DNA of 64,000 nucleotides from assembly GCA_037039685.1 (NCBI GenBank), contig JAWNGF010000008.1:558001-622000 (forward strand), given 5' to 3'. The position numbers and the translations under genes were made by a program. Within the stretch, counting starts at the first letter, position 1; the number at the start of each line of letters is the position of its first letter. The notes under the pieces were generated by a model, which saw only the letters and a program-made list of their open reading frames with translations, had not been told where the DNA came from and made no database searches. Positions 35,419 to 47,389 of the stretch are shown here, one piece after another. This stretch comes from Ceratobasidium sp. AG-K. Its lineage: Eukaryota; Basidiomycota; Agaricomycetes; Cantharellales; Ceratobasidiaceae.

Positions 35419-37626
35419 CTACGCCGGCGGGATTTGCCCTCTCGCCCGTCCAATCCACACAAGAGCTTCGGCTGCGGGCCGCTTGGAAGCCTCATCCCTA
35501 CTTTGAACGGTTTGAAGCAAGGCTCCTAAGAGCCCTGATTCTTGGCTCGCTTCGACTAGTTGTGTTTTGAACTGTGGGGCAGAGTTGTTCAAAACGTTAC
35601 AAGCGATAGTTGCCCCTCGTAAGGTGAGCGAAGCATCATGGTCCTGGGGAACTCCCTCGCCTTCTGCCTCATCGTCTTCTTCTAATGACAACGATGAAAT
35701 GTATCAGAATACTCAACGCATACAAATGCAAGGCTTACCGCTGGGCTGTACTAATTCCCTCACAACCTTGATCAGCCGGGAAGGTCCTCGTTCGAGACCC
35801 AGCAGATGATTGACAACTGATGTAGATGAGGTGAGCATCGCCAAGGCACCGCTCGCGGCCCGTCGAGTGGGTAAATCTTCGACGTCTGAAAGTGCCATCA
35901 ACACATGAAGGCGTGACTGGATGGCTTTGTCGGTATGCTTTGCTTCCTCCCCTTCCGCCTGTTCTCCAGTGTATCTGGTCCATACTTCTTCCGAACCGAC
36001 GAGATTGCACAACAACTCGACCGCTGCACGCCTAACCATTTTATGTTCTGTAAGCATCATCTCCTCGACTTTTCGAGCTCCCACAGTCTTGACTACGCCC
36101 TCCGCGTCGACGCTGGCAATATTGGTGAGGGCCATTAGGGCCTCGAATTGCTGAAGGCTATTCGCATCCTGGTGTGCCAACAAGTTCGAGAGCGATCCGA
36201 TAGCCGAGCGCGGGGAATTGCCGAACAACAGATTCGGAGGATGCGTAATGGTGAGTTTTGCGAGCGCTTGAAGAGATAGCAAGTCCTGGGACGTCAAGTC
36301 ACTCGACGAACTCGAAGCCGATGTCGCCGGAGGTCGATCGTACGTGGCTCGCTGAGCAATATGCAAGAGCGACTTGACGGCACCACCTTGGATAATCTTG
36401 CCTCGATTCGCTTGTTCGGTAACCAGCCCGAGATATGCACTCCCCGCTGCCCGACGCACGCCAATACTGCTACTATGCGCAAGTGCGCTGAGCGCCGGAA
36501 GCACCCCAGCCTCGATGAGCAATCTCGCCCGAGCGGCCACAGCGGAATCAGCATCGGCCGGATCATCCACAGGAACCGGTAAATTATTTCGTTTTGCACC
36601 GGGAGTGGCGGTCCGTCGAAGTTGCTCAATGGCGCGTTCTTCTTGGGAACGTGGTGGTCGATACGATACGAGGTTGCTCGCTATAGATGCGATGCCGAAC
36701 AGAAGCACTGAGTTGTCGCGATTGAAGAGTGCTGATTCGTCAAAGTTACTCTTGAGCTGAGCTGAGGCCTTGGTTGAATTAGAGACTACTGGGACGAGAG
36801 CGAACATCTTCTTCATTAGCGCTGTGTTTTTGGCGAGGGAATCCTTGTGCTCGGGCGAAGCTGAGAGATGGGTCAGGCCTTCGATGGAATCCACTAGGGA
36901 TGACGAGTCTTCTGTCGGTTTGGTATCGCTCGGACCAGATATTACAAGGTTAGACATCAATTTGAGCAGTGATTCTTCCTCCTTCTGGGCCTTGGTGACA
37001 TCCGATTCATTGACGGCCTGAACCTGGGACTCCAATGATCCAGCCGGAGCACCACGAACAAGCTTGGTCAACGCAACCGCCGCGGATGCTTGCAACCGTG
37101 AGTCCCGTGTTTGGCGAGATTGCATCAAGAGCCACGCTTTCCCTCGTTCATCAATAAGTTGGCGGCACGCTGAATTACTAGCAGCTTGGGCAAGTAGACT
37201 CGCAAAGGGTCGAACTACAGGTGAAGAATTATCTGAAAATATCTCTGGTATATCCTCTAGTGAAGAAACAGTTTCTGGTTGAGAGAATAGTGCCGTGGCT
37301 GCTGGGGGGTCTACTTGAAACAATGCATGCAGAAGGCCAAGAGCAGAAGTGACGGGATCAGCACTCGTACTACTCAAGCGAGTGTCCAGCTCCTTGGCAA
37401 AGAGAACCATGATTGGGTCTGGGGTAGTTTCTGGCGAAGTATTCTGCCGAACAGTGGAGCAGAACTTTGCCAAGACAACATATGCAAGGGATTTGGAGTC
37501 CGCGGGAGAGGAGGGGAGGAAACTATCAAAAAGTATGTTGATCTCTGTAGAGTTCAAGGTGATCAATGAATCTGAGCTTTCGAGGTGGACGGCGAGTTTT
37601 TGGAGTTGAGAGGTCAAGTCATGCAT
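35419..37626 (-). CDS. UCS-domain myosin chaperone (UNC-45/She4/Rng3 type)
   Basis: A cytosolic co-chaperone that folds and stabilises myosin motor heads, needed in fungi for actin cables, endocytosis and cytokinetic ring function. Two exons (37626-35739 and 35681-35419) join in phase at PSEEDDEAEGEG to give 716 aa. The protein is all-helical armadillo-like repeats: LPALSALAHSSSIGVRRAAGSAYLGL, LAKLTITHPPNLLFG, FEALMALTNIAS, MVRRAAVELLCNLV and RRAASGALAML are typical UCS blocks. Like She4 and Rng3, and unlike animal UNC-45, it has no clear N-terminal TPR domain. An acidic loop (EEDDEAEGEG) falls exactly at the intron. Start chosen at the first Met of the long frame; no alternative upstream exon is seen. 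Confidence 0.86.
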
Positions 37627-38665
37627 TGTGAAGGCTGGAATAGTAGTTGGTTATAATCCATCGAAATTAAAGATTGCGTATCGCGGTAAGGACTTACAGA
37701 CCACTCGTTGCTTGGGCAGATCGAGTCAAATTGTGGATGCCTGGGTCATGCGTTATGTCATCGTTGCTGACCAATCGCCCTTAGCGCCCTTAACATAGAG
37801 GCTGGCTCGAATTTAAGCGTTGGCGTACAGGCCTGAACTCCTATGACTCCACCCGGAGGTTGGGTAGCTTAAGAATTTTACTAGATATAGCTCCAGGACT
37901 CCTTGGCATCATATATGGTGGAACAGACTTATTCGCTCTTCAACCGTCGCATACATGCACCTCATGACTAGGCCTGAGGTCATCAACCTTTGAGATACAA
38001 GTAACTGAGAGGCAAGTATAGGTCTCGCTTTATTGGTACGCTTGGAAGGCCCAGAATGCCTGGACGCATGGTGTTAATTTATCCATTATTGATTCGTCGG
38101 CGAGGAGCAGATAGTCCCATTGTTCGTATTCTGAGCATTCGGCTCGGTCGCATACGGTACCAGGCGAAGAGCTATGAGACATAGTACCATCGAAAACGCG
38201 ACACGATAGTCAGGCGAGAATGCCGAAACCCCCGGAGTCCTTGGTAATTAATCTCGTGGGAAGCGTCTCAGGCGGGAAGAACCATAGGACTCGGCTTAAA
38301 GATAGTACTTTTGAGTGCTAATGAGCAACTTAATAGCCGAAACTTTAACTCTATCGAGGTCAGAGAATGTATCGGGTCGAAACCAGCAATCAGCTGTGTT
38401 GCATCACGATTGGTCTACGTGTACATCCAACTATCGCGCAGGTGTTCGCCATCCGCCAAGAACCATATTCTATCAACTTAAATTCAATACACATGCTCAA
38501 GTTCTCAGCTCAAGTATGCAAAGAAGACGAAGCCGACGAATGCACGAGGTCGAGAACCAATGGCGCAAGGTCTCTTTCCAAATCGGGATTCTCGGCGCTT
38601 CCAAGGCATGAGGACTTGGCCGTTATGAGCACTTCGACCACGTCGACCAGTCCACCTCTCCCGCC
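37627..38665. other. Intergenic, divergent promoters
   Basis: Lies between the UCS chaperone (minus) and the epoxide-hydrolase-like gene (plus). Frames here are short. A frame from 38367 overlaps the start of the next gene in another phase and has no protein features. Confidence 0.5.
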
Positions 38666-40263
38666 ATGGTCAAACTCGCTTTTCTTGCTGGCCTAGCGGC
38701 AACTGCTGCTTATGCCTATGCTGACGCCGAGGCCGACACGAATATCCAGCCCGGTGAAAAAGTTATTATCAACGCTCCTGGCCAGCCCAATATCGACGAC
38801 GGCATCTCCGAGACCGGCGAGAGAGAACCATTCAACCCCAAGCGATTTAGAAAACGCAAGACTCAGTGTTTTGCGTGGGACCGCAGTTCGGATCCTTGGA
38901 TTGAAAACCTACTCGATATTAGTATGTCTCGCCGTCAAATGAATTCCCCCGCTAATCGGCTCCATTACAGCTTGGGTTGATTTGAACCCCGAGGCAAAAC
39001 GCACGTTGTTGTTGGTGCATGGCTGGCCCGGACTATGGTCAACTTGGGGTAACCAGATCGAAGAGTTCCGGGTAAGTTTGTTGCGTGATCTTGGAAGGTT
39101 ATGGCTCATTTCGTTTGTAGGACGACTACCATTTGCTCGTGCCGGATTTGCGTGGGTTTGGATGGTCTTCGCATCCCGGCGACCCCGAGAATTCTGGGAC
39201 AATTCCAGATAATGTCGATGATCTTGTGTGTCTGCTTGAAGCTGCCGGAGTTAGCAAGGCGGTTTGCGTCGGTCATGATTGGGGTGCGCAGATTTGCTGG
39301 CAGGCCGCTCGTTCGAGGCCAGATCTGTTCGAGGCCGTTGCCGCAACGCTTCCGGTGAGTATGTCGCGTTTAGTTACGGCATTTGCTCATCTTACTCTAG
39401 TACCTTCCGGCAAACGGTCCGTTTACTCCGACCGAGCACCTTCTCCCGTATTTCCCAAAACTAGCATACCAATTATACTTTGGCAAAAAGACCAAAGAAG
39501 CGTCCGAAGAGCTCGAAAAGGACATCCGAAAGACTCTTCGTTCCGTGTATCGTACCTCGACGACCAAACCGCCGGCCAAATTCTTGACAAGCCAGGACAA
39601 TTTGTTAGATGCTTATGGCGAAGGCGAACTCGACGAGCCCATTCCCTTCTTTAGCAAAGTTGAAGAAGATTATCTCGTTAAAGTTTACAAGGTCCAGGGC
39701 TTCAAAAATAGTGAGGCGTCTGTTTATCCATTGTGACCGGGCCTGACGTGGCGCAGCGCTGTCGTTTTATACCCACGGTGGCAAGTACCGATCGTGGGAG
39801 TTTGCGCACAACCAAGGCAACCACACTATTCCTCAGCCCGCTTTGTTCATCGAGCCATCAGAGGTAGGCATCCGATTATCCTCGATCGAGTGATGCTCAT
39901 TGTGTGCAGGACTCGGTCGCGGATTGGGGCAAGGTGGCCGAAATCGTCGGCTCGGACAAATTCCTCCCGAAACTCGACACCACCGTGAGTTTGTTCCTTT
40001 GTTCCCTCGACGCCATCCTAAGCTCTGCACAGGTTATCCACACTTCACACTGGCCACAGCTCGAAAAGCCCCACGAGTTTAATGCAGCGTTGCGCACCTG
40101 GCTCAATAAACTCCCGCCTGTTGGGTCGGTCGACTATACAAGCCCGACCGCGGAAGCTGATCCGGCTGATCACTCGACCAAACGTGGAGAGGGCAAGATT
40201 GTGGATCTGGATGAAAAGATTAGTGAAAAGGCCCAATCGCAAAAGGCGCACGAGGAACTCTGA
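38666..40263 (+). CDS. Secreted alpha/beta hydrolase, epoxide-hydrolase type
   Basis: Predicted to open epoxides to diols through an Asp-ester intermediate. Seven exons (38666-38921, 38971-39071, 39121-39354, 39401-39710, 39757-39863, 39910-39984, 40033-40263) give 437 aa with all phases consistent. The core shows the oxyanion motif HGWPG, DLRGFGWSSHP, the nucleophile elbow GHDWGAQ (Asp, not Ser), a cap-domain segment with Tyr (DYLVKVYKVQGFKN and SFYTHGG), and the late catalytic His in HTSHWPQLEKP. These are features of soluble epoxide hydrolases. The N-terminus is a signal peptide (KLAFLAGLAATAAYAYADA), unusual for this mainly cytosolic class, and the C-terminal 40 residues are charged and probably disordered. 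The substrate cannot be told; plant cutin-derived or host epoxides are possible. Confidence 0.87.
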
Positions 40264-41842
40264 TGAGAAGTGCAGTGTATTAGCGCCTGTCTGTAGAATA
40301 CACAGCATGCGATCCGTGTATGGCAGGCGTGGACCGCGTGTGCTTACGTTATGACAGCACGAAGCGTGTGTTAGGGGTGGGCGCTTGGGCGACTGGGGGA
40401 ACAAGGATGGGCGATGGATGGGCTTGCCCAGTGTGGCAACGGGTTTCTGATGAGCGAGGCTGCGCCCCGGTCTGGCGCTAGTGTTCGTAATCGTATAAAA
40501 CGGACCAGTCACCGAGATGGATCGCCATCCTCCCTCGTCTCTCCTCGCTGCCTCTAGTCTGCTCAATGGCCACGCCGACAGCCAAGGTCCATACTTCCTC
40601 GACATCTCCGTCGCACTGACTGGCTCCTAGGTTGATCTACTAACCTTGCTTCTAGATCGTAGATCATGAGTGAGTTTTCTGTCATCTGGCCTGATCCCGA
40701 CTCACACCGCGTCAGATCAGGTGGCATCGCGCCTCGCGCGTCGACGTGCTCGTTAGATCATCATGTAAGACCCCCTGAGTGTGATGTGCGGGCCGTTAAG
40801 CGCCCTGAGCCTCGACTCGTGAGCTCCGACCAGGGGATGGGCATGAGACTTTGCATGGTGAGCCGTTTGTTTCGATCGCACGTGCCGTTCTAACTTGCGC
40901 AGAGAGTATGAGGGTCAGAGTGACATATGATTTGAACGTGAATACATCGTTGAACTTTGAGTTTGGGCGCGATGGAGGCCTATTGGGGTATGTTCCTCGA
41001 CTCGGGGGGGTCAAGGTCGTGCTGACCTTCGCTCAGATTGAGCATTGCATAGGTCACAAAGGCCACGGAGAACGTGATTGGTACGTTTCTTCGCGTCTCT
41101 CGTAGTCCCAAGTCTGATCATCGCGTAGAGATGAAAAGTCGCAAATACGCGCAAAATGAGGCATATATTGAGGGGGGAGAAAGGCGTAAATCGTTGTAAG
41201 ACCATACACAAGCGTCTTGGTCGCGAGAGCCTCGTCGAGCCCTCGGCCGGGGACGTCGTGTGCCGTTAGCTCCAGCGCATTGGCGACGTTGCATAAGTTG
41301 GGGACGAAAGAATATCGGGGAGCCGTCGATGGCTGCGACCTTGGGGGAGTAAGTCCACACTCATGCGCAATGTGCGAGAGCCCCAATATCGCGGCCGTTA
41401 GCATCATTGCGGTGGCAGCGGGGATAGGTCTTGAGGCAATTCGGGGGCATGTGCGAATACGCACAGGTGAATGTGGGCGAATACCGCCCGAGTGACCCAG
41501 TCGCTCGCGCCTTGATGCGCATAATTTTTTCCTCTTGTTCCTTCGTGGAACTCGGTTGCTCTTCGCGAGTGGCCGTTCATCTTTTGATTATTTGCGTTTC
41601 TCCTTTTGGACTTATCGTTTATTGCAATAAATATCGCGTTGTATCTGTCCCTTGTGAGAAGCACTGTTAGCATTTCGGCTCCGGCAAGATAGGCAACTGG
41701 CCTTGCGCGCAACGCGCTTTCAATCTCAGTTCTTTTGTTGCTTTGTGGTTAGACTTCGATACGCGCTGGTCTTGGCGCTCATCGCACGTTCATGCAGTTA
41801 CGGAACCCTCAAACATTAAGATTAAATTATCGACTGCCGGGA
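40264..41842. other. Intergenic, with a possible small multi-exon gene
   Basis: A TATAAAA at 40494-40500 is followed at 40566 by an ATG and a chain of plausible donors and acceptors (CTACTAAC branch and TTCTAG acceptor near 40655; TCAG near 40720; GCAG near 40901; CTCAG near 41035). One reading gives a peptide with MRVRVTYDLNVNTSLNFEF, but no family is recognisable and several spliced versions are equally good. From 41100 to 41840 frames on both strands are open for about 80-136 codons because of GC bias; none looks like a known protein. Confidence 0.35.
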
Positions 41843-42236
41843 TTAATCTACAGTGACTCCACGAGCCCGAAGATCATTCTTCGCCTCGCCAATCTCCTGA
41901 GACCGGGCGTCAATACCGCGCTCGAGGTAAACACGTTCCACGACTCCACTCACCCCTAATAACTCGTGGTATGCGTCTGTGCAGTCTCTAAACGAGTACA
42001 ACCCCCAGCCCAAGCTTCCCAATGAGTAGGCGCCGAATGAAACCAACACCCACCAGGGCAACTATCAGAACGAGGTCAGCACGACACAGTTGAAACCGTC
42101 TCAGACATACCGTCGGCAAGATCTCCGCAGATGTTTCAGACGAGATTAAAGGCACCGAAAAGTATTCGTACAAGAACAAAAAGTAGAGCACAGAAACGAC
42201 GGTCGCCGTCGCCGCAAATCGCGTTGCCCGGGTCAT
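41843..42236 (-). CDS. DPM3: Dolichol-phosphate mannosyltransferase subunit 3 (DPM3)
   Basis: Small ER membrane protein that anchors the catalytic DPM1 subunit, which makes dolichol-phosphate-mannose for N-glycosylation, O-mannosylation and GPI anchors. Two exons (42236-42111, 42061-41843) give 114 aa. Two transmembrane helices are clear: TATVVSVLYFLFLYEYFSV, and PWWVLVSFGAYSLGSLGWGL after the intron. The family signature follows: GLYSFRDCTDAYHELL, then a helix ending EIGEAKNDLRARGV, the C-terminal part that binds DPM1. The protein is slightly longer than the human one because of an insert (GVSGVVERVYLERG). Its promoter is shared with the fasciclin gene. Confidence 0.9.
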
Positions 42237-42333
42237 GGTGTCAAGCAGAAAGACGTGTCAATCCAATTAGGAGAACAAGCGCCGATGTGACCCTGCTGAG
42301 TCATCCGTGGTCTGGCTCCAACGCTCAACCACC
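42237..42333. promoter_or_regulatory. 97-bp divergent promoter between DPM3 and the fasciclin gene
   Basis: Only 97 bp separate the two start codons. It contains CCAAT (around 42253-42258) but no TATA box. Both transcripts must start within this stretch or inside each other's leaders. Confidence 0.6.
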
Positions 42334-43059
42334 ATGCGTCTGTCCTCGTGCCTGCTCTATCTGGCGTCTGCCGTTGTGTCTGCCTCCTGCTCACAACTTC
42401 CTCTTGCCCCTATCATGCCAGAATCTCCCCTACCCTCGTTTGCAAACCCCAATGGGCCCACGCTAGCGGACTTGCTCACGCTCCAACAATCCTCATCCAT
42501 CTTTTACGATTATCTCCGTGAAATCCCGAGCGTGGTCGATCGATTGACGGATACGAGTGGCAATGTGGCCACGACTGTGTTTGTCCCCAAGAACAAGGCT
42601 GTTGTTACGCTCCCCCGGAAACCGTGAGCAGATTGTTTTGGTGGCGATCGTGTGTTGACTTGGTCCAGGCATCAAGGTCCGGTCGGGGACGAGGTTGAGA
42701 TTTTGTCTGGGCGTGAACACGACGAGCGGTCGAGGAAGAATACTGGGCGGTGGATTAGTGCTCACATTATTCCGGTGCGTGCCTATTGCCTGGCGCGTGA
42801 CCCGTATCTGATCGGCCCGTAGAGCCACCCCATTGAGCTTGTCGGTTCCCATTCAACTCTGCTCGAGGGCAAGTCTATCCATTTCGAGTGCGATGGAGAA
42901 AAGACCTGGGAGAATTGCAGTCTGGAATCGGGAATTAAGATTGTTGACCGCGTAGAGGTGAGTCAAGCTAGGTTACCGTAAGCCAACTCTCATGAAACAA
43001 TTCTGCGACAGGCATCCAACGGCGTACTGTATATTATCGACGGAACTATCAAGCCGTGA
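42334..43059 (+). CDS. Secreted single-domain fasciclin (FAS1) protein
   Basis: Probable cell-wall or extracellular adhesion protein, 192 aa. Exons: 42334-42623, 42669-42774, 42823-42957, 43012-43059, all in phase. A signal peptide (MRLSSCLLYLASAVVSASCS) is followed by one FAS1 domain: LADLLTLQQSSSIFYDYL, the first conserved block TVFVPKNKAVVTL, the His-containing block AHIIPSHPIEL, then LLEGKSIHFEC and the final strand VEASNGVLYIIDGTI. No GPI tail or membrane helix is present, so the protein is likely released. A frame extending upstream to 42307 exists, but the Met at 42334 starts the hydrophobic signal directly. Confidence 0.88.
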
Positions 43060-43639
43060 TCCTTGCGTTCGTCGTAAGTGAATGAGGTTCATATATGACT
43101 CGTCCAACTTCGTGTACTTTTATATTCCTCAAGAACTACACACCTTCCGCTTAATGCTATAATAATTCACCATAGCTCTGATGCATGATGGAGGACAACC
43201 GTCTGACGCGTTACTGTGGTCGGGGCTCCACCGTATTCACTTCACAGCGACAGCCTTGGAGTTCAATCGTCAACTCCACTCCAAGACTGTCGAAGCGATT
43301 CTCGGCCAATCACGCCTCGACCACACCGACAATTACGGATGTGTGAGCGTCGAGAAATTCTGTGTGTTCGAATACGAATCAACGTATGCAATGGAATAGC
43401 TGACAGCAAACACGTAGAGCCGGAGGGTATCGTGTTTGCAGGGTCGTGAATCGATGACGCGCAGCTCTATTATCGTGAAGACAGTTTGGTCGCACTACAT
43501 CTCTTTCCCCGTGGCCTCGAACCTCCATCGGGCCTATTAATTGGCCACCTGCGGATGTTACGCTGTTCCCGGAATTAAAGTATAAATCACATTGTGCACC
43601 CAGGGTCGGAGGCGAAAGATAACCGGATCTGTATATTTG

Positions 43640-44080
43640 TGAAATATGCAATCCTAATCAAGAGATCGTGCATCTGTTCAACGTTTATCCAAGGGAAATA
43701 TGGATAATCGAGCTCGGGTAGGGTCATAGCGCTCGGGGAGAAGTCAAACGCAACGAGTGAGGGCGATAAGCAAAGTGGTGATCCAGTGGATGAGTTCCAA
43801 GCCTAATGCGCACCGGAACTGGAGGTGAAATACAGACTTTTTCGAAGAGCAATTCGGTGCTTGCCTTGGATGTAAGAGATGGGCTAATGTATTAGAACAA
43901 TTGCCAAGCATGACGCCTAACATAGCGCCTTCCTCTCCAAATGAATAAACTAGCCCCACCAGGAACAACAGGAACTCGCAGAAAATAAGGTTTAAGTGCG
44001 CAGGTAGATTTCACGTTCTGGGTGTGCATGTTGAGATCACCTTTCTGGTAAGGCTCGGATGATTTAAGTGATGGTCCCAT
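43640..44080 (-). pseudogene. Remnant of an F-box/LRR family gene, middle part
   Basis: The minus strand reads DYPYFPWINVEQ near 43715, matching DDPKFPWINLED in the intact family member at 44675-46433 (there inside the second intron and the exon after it). The DNA also matches 45780-45900 (tttatccaagggaaatatgga against tttatccacgggaattttgga). Frames are broken on both sides. It is a decayed duplicate. Confidence 0.55.
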
Positions 44081-44183
44081 GGTTCATCAGTCTGAGATTA
44101 ACCCGCCCGTGTAACAAGTAGTACCAGGTCCCCTTGACTTAATCTAAGCGCCAAGCGCCAGAAGCACCACTGCATCTAGCTCT

Positions 44184-44200
44184 CCCCCCCCCCCCCCCCC
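44184..44200. repeat. 17-bp poly-C run
   Basis: An uninterrupted run of 17 C. Length is likely polymorphic or mis-estimated by sequencing. Confidence 0.9.
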
Positions 44201-44339
44201 AGGACTTGCAGCTTGAGACACGGGCGAAAAACTTGGGGTACACGCAATTTTAAATCAGTAAAGCAACCCTCCTAGCTCACCAGACTCTCGAGGATAACAC
44301 ATATATGCGCAGTTATAGAACCCTCATGTACTACTTAAC

Positions 44340-44600
44340 ATGATCATTCCTTCCCCTCTCAGTGGTGACAAGGCTTTGTCAATCATGCCTTCGTTCTTTT
44401 CCCAAGAACTTATGGTCTGAATGTTCCCGAATACTGAAAGTATCAACTTGTGTTCATGTCAGGCTGCAATGCGGATATCATCCGATAAGTAGCTGGTTGT
44501 GCGATTGTAGCAATAGCCTAGCCAGATGCATCTAGCAACGGGAATATTTCTAAATCGAAACGTGTCATCGTGGATAGCATACAAATCAGGTGCCGGCGCT
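44340..44600 (-). pseudogene. Remnant of the 3' end of an F-box/LRR family gene
   Basis: The plus-strand stretch gtgacaaggctttgtcaatcatg near 44361 matches the 3' end of the intact gene (accgacaaggcttggttgatcatg at 44694), which codes for its C-terminal MINQALSVLKA. The following text also resembles that gene's end. No open frame remains. Confidence 0.5.
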
Positions 44601-44674
44601 GGCAACGCGAGCTCGGGGGTACGTGCAACTGAACACACTATAATATAGTGACTATATACACCGAGTGGAGTAGT

Positions 44675-46433
44675 CTATTGACCTGCTTTCAGTACCGACA
44701 AGGCTTGGTTGATCATGTCCTCATCCTCTTCCCATGTTTGCGAAGTCGACCCGTCTGCCGATCCGCCTCGTAGCAGCGAACTAAACCTAATGTTCGGTGT
44801 CAATGCATATAGGAACCTGGAACACATCCGGCTGTTAGAACAGGAGCGGTAGCAGAAGGAAATGAGGCCCAACCTTGCAACTGTCTCAGCGCTCTCCCTC
44901 TTGGGCTTCACAAGATCAATACAAGCCTCGAAGAGGAAACTATCTGTGAATACTACGGGGGATGGGCAAAGGTGGTAGTTCTCGTCGAATTTATATAGCA
45001 TGTTCAAACTCAGTTGACGGAGCCGGGGTAGTGATCCAATTATAACAGGTAACTCCATGGGGGAGTACCAAAAGTTCGAATCAATATCCAGGGTTTCCAG
45101 TGTGGGTACGCGACTGAAGAGCTCGCCTAGTTTGGATCGATTGCCATCAAATGGGCCTAATTGCAGCTTGACGAGTGGAAGGTGTGACAGCCCATCAATC
45201 ATCTGCGGGGTAATTGCTTGTGGCTTATCTGACGATAAAGAAAGACTCGGAGTGGGCGGGAGGTGTCGAGCAAGCAGCGAGATAACTTTACCAAAGAGTT
45301 TGCGACCACTGCGCGCGCACACAAAAGGAGGGGTAAATGCTTGAATGCAGAGCTCTCGCAGACCTCGGCAAATTGAATGTTGATGAATGAGATTAAGAAC
45401 AGTACGCCCAGCTAGATTCCAGAGCTCCAGGGAGCGTAACGCTTGGAAGCCACTGTCCGGTAGCGCAAGGTCGGTGCCGTATGCGGTCGGGTCCCGTCGC
45501 AGTCCATGGATCTGTAGGGACTCAAGCGAAGGGAGTAGCGCCACAGCCCAGAATACGTCCTGGTCGAATATCAGGGGACTGATCTTCAGCCGAGTGAGGT
45601 TATTAAGTCTCTGGTATATGGGAGCGAACTCCGGAGCCGGCGAGAACTGAATGGGCAGTTTGGCTTGGTTGTGAAATGGCCAGGTGTGATTGGTATGTTG
45701 TGTCGTGGGGCTTGGATTTCCAGGGTAAAGCTCAAGTAACGTCAGCTGAGGGCACCGCTGCGATATCTCTTCCAGAAAATTTGTGCGTCCTCAAGGTTTA
45801 TCCACGGGAATTTTGGATCATCGAGGTCAAAAGTCGACATACTGTCCAGGCAACAACAAAACTGCGTGAGCGAAGGCGACAGGAAGGCAGCCGCCCATTT
45901 CAAAAAGTCTGGCAAAACAAGTTGATCTTTGTCTTCTTTGGGTGGCGTGAGACGAATATGGCCGAGTTTTGGCAGCAAAATCGTGGAGCGAGTGCACGCC
46001 AGAAAACCATCCCAGTTGTCGCAGTACGTCAATCCCCCAGGGTGTCCTGCAATTGGTATGTCAAGCCATTTTATATACGGTGAGTAGACCCTGAGCCGAG
46101 AAATATCAATTGTGCTGGGGAGTTTTAGCGTCTGCAATGGTGTGGATTAAACTCAATGCACTTCCAGCAACTGGGTTAATCACGCACCCTAGCTGGAGGC
46201 AAAGCACCATTGCTGCGTTGGACGAGGTCGGTATCGGGAATCATAGATACGAGTGGGAAAATAGCGTCGGTGTGCTCCCATACAAGCGGGCAGATGTACT
46301 GGAAAAGTGACCGGCAGACCAGTAAAAGTTTGAAATCGTCTGCTGTCGGAAGCTGTCCAAAGATTATTTCTGCGAGCTCGGGGATAGCGAAAACGCGTAG
46401 GCACGACGAGTGATTGTGTACCATTGTATCCAT
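44675..46433 (-). CDS. F-box/LRR-type protein, family member 1 (549 aa)
   Basis: Probable substrate-recognition subunit of an SCF ubiquitin ligase. Exons: 46433-46188, 46131-45843, 45789-44675 (sum 550 codons). The N-terminal F-box reads LRVFAIPELAEIIFGQL...LLVCRSLFQYICPLVW, with the usual Pro-Glu-Leu/Ile-Phe spacing. After a linker come leucine-rich segments (LPSLESLQIHGLRR, LRSLELWNLAG, LPLVKLQLGPFDG, LPRLRQLSLNMLY). The second intron, 53 nt with a GTATGT donor, sits between CCCLD and RTNFLEEISQRCP; the paralogue at 50810-52498 has an intron at the same place, which confirms both models. The start at 46433 is chosen because the paralogue begins at the same point (both continue HSSCLRVFAIPEL or RSSCLHVFAIPEL). 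No target can be inferred. Confidence 0.82.
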
Positions 46434-47389
46434 ATTACGAGTGGCCCAGATGGCTTTAGATATAAGTAAACAGAAGAGGGGGTGAGGGGCTACGAGGTAC
46501 TCCGACTCGAAAAAGGGATGCACACGTGACCGCGATTACACTGCAACGCATTATCCGTCAAATATAATACGTGGGCGCGCGGATAGAACACGTGTGAAAC
46601 TGAGAACATAAATTCTATACAACATTACGGCTTTAGAACCGTAATGCTGTGGAAGTTAAATTACACGCCAAAGACCCTACAAGGGGCTGTGCGTTGCTTC
46701 TCTGGGTGGGCTCTAGTTTGCCACCAGTGGACTTTCACAGTTTGCCTCCATGCTATGATGTCTATGACTCTTAAGTTCCTGGCCAGGATACGATAGCCAT
46801 ATCTTGGAGTGAGTAGCAGTGGTGTGGGGTGGCACAGGTGGCCCGGATCTATACGGGAGGGTTGAACTCAGCGCATATTGGGACCTACTAGTAGAACACG
46901 AGACCATGGCCAGAGAGTAAACCCGAGAGTGGAAGCTGTTAGAGAGCTATTGCTACGCTGTATCAGCCTGAATTCAGAGGCTTTTAAACTGAGAGGTCAA
47001 TTGGGAGACATCATATGAGAGTACCTTTTGATCTGTTCCAGCTCGAGCGTTGGTCTGCTATTCTGGAAGGTGTTTGCGCCTTTGTTACGTGATTATCTAA
47101 TTGCCGAAGTTGCTATTGAACATTTTGCTTAGCAAGAGATCGGATTTCGTAAGGAAAGGGGGTGGGAAGGCGCCGATCCGGTTCACAAGGGAGAGGCAAT
47201 GGAATATTGATGAGTGGCAGTGAAATCAAATTGTTTGCGTGCATGCATCCGGAGCATATAGGAATTGTGCTCATCGATCTAGATTGTCCCTTCGGATGAT
47301 ACCAATTCTGTGAAGGAAGCCATCAATTGTATAAAAACATAAAGCCAGCGACTACTTGAATACTACACAAACTAAACAATACGGCCTAC
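46434..47389. other. Intergenic in the F-box cluster
   Basis: No protein-like frame. Includes the promoter of family member 1. Nothing else assignable was seen. Confidence 0.45.

Noticed and set aside
40566..41052. Small multi-exon gene behind a TATA box
   Set aside because: Several splice chains are equally possible and none gives a recognisable protein, so no gene is called.
41054..41464. 136-codon minus-strand frame and overlapping 92-codon plus-strand frame
   Set aside because: Both are open by base composition; neither has conserved blocks, and they exclude each other.
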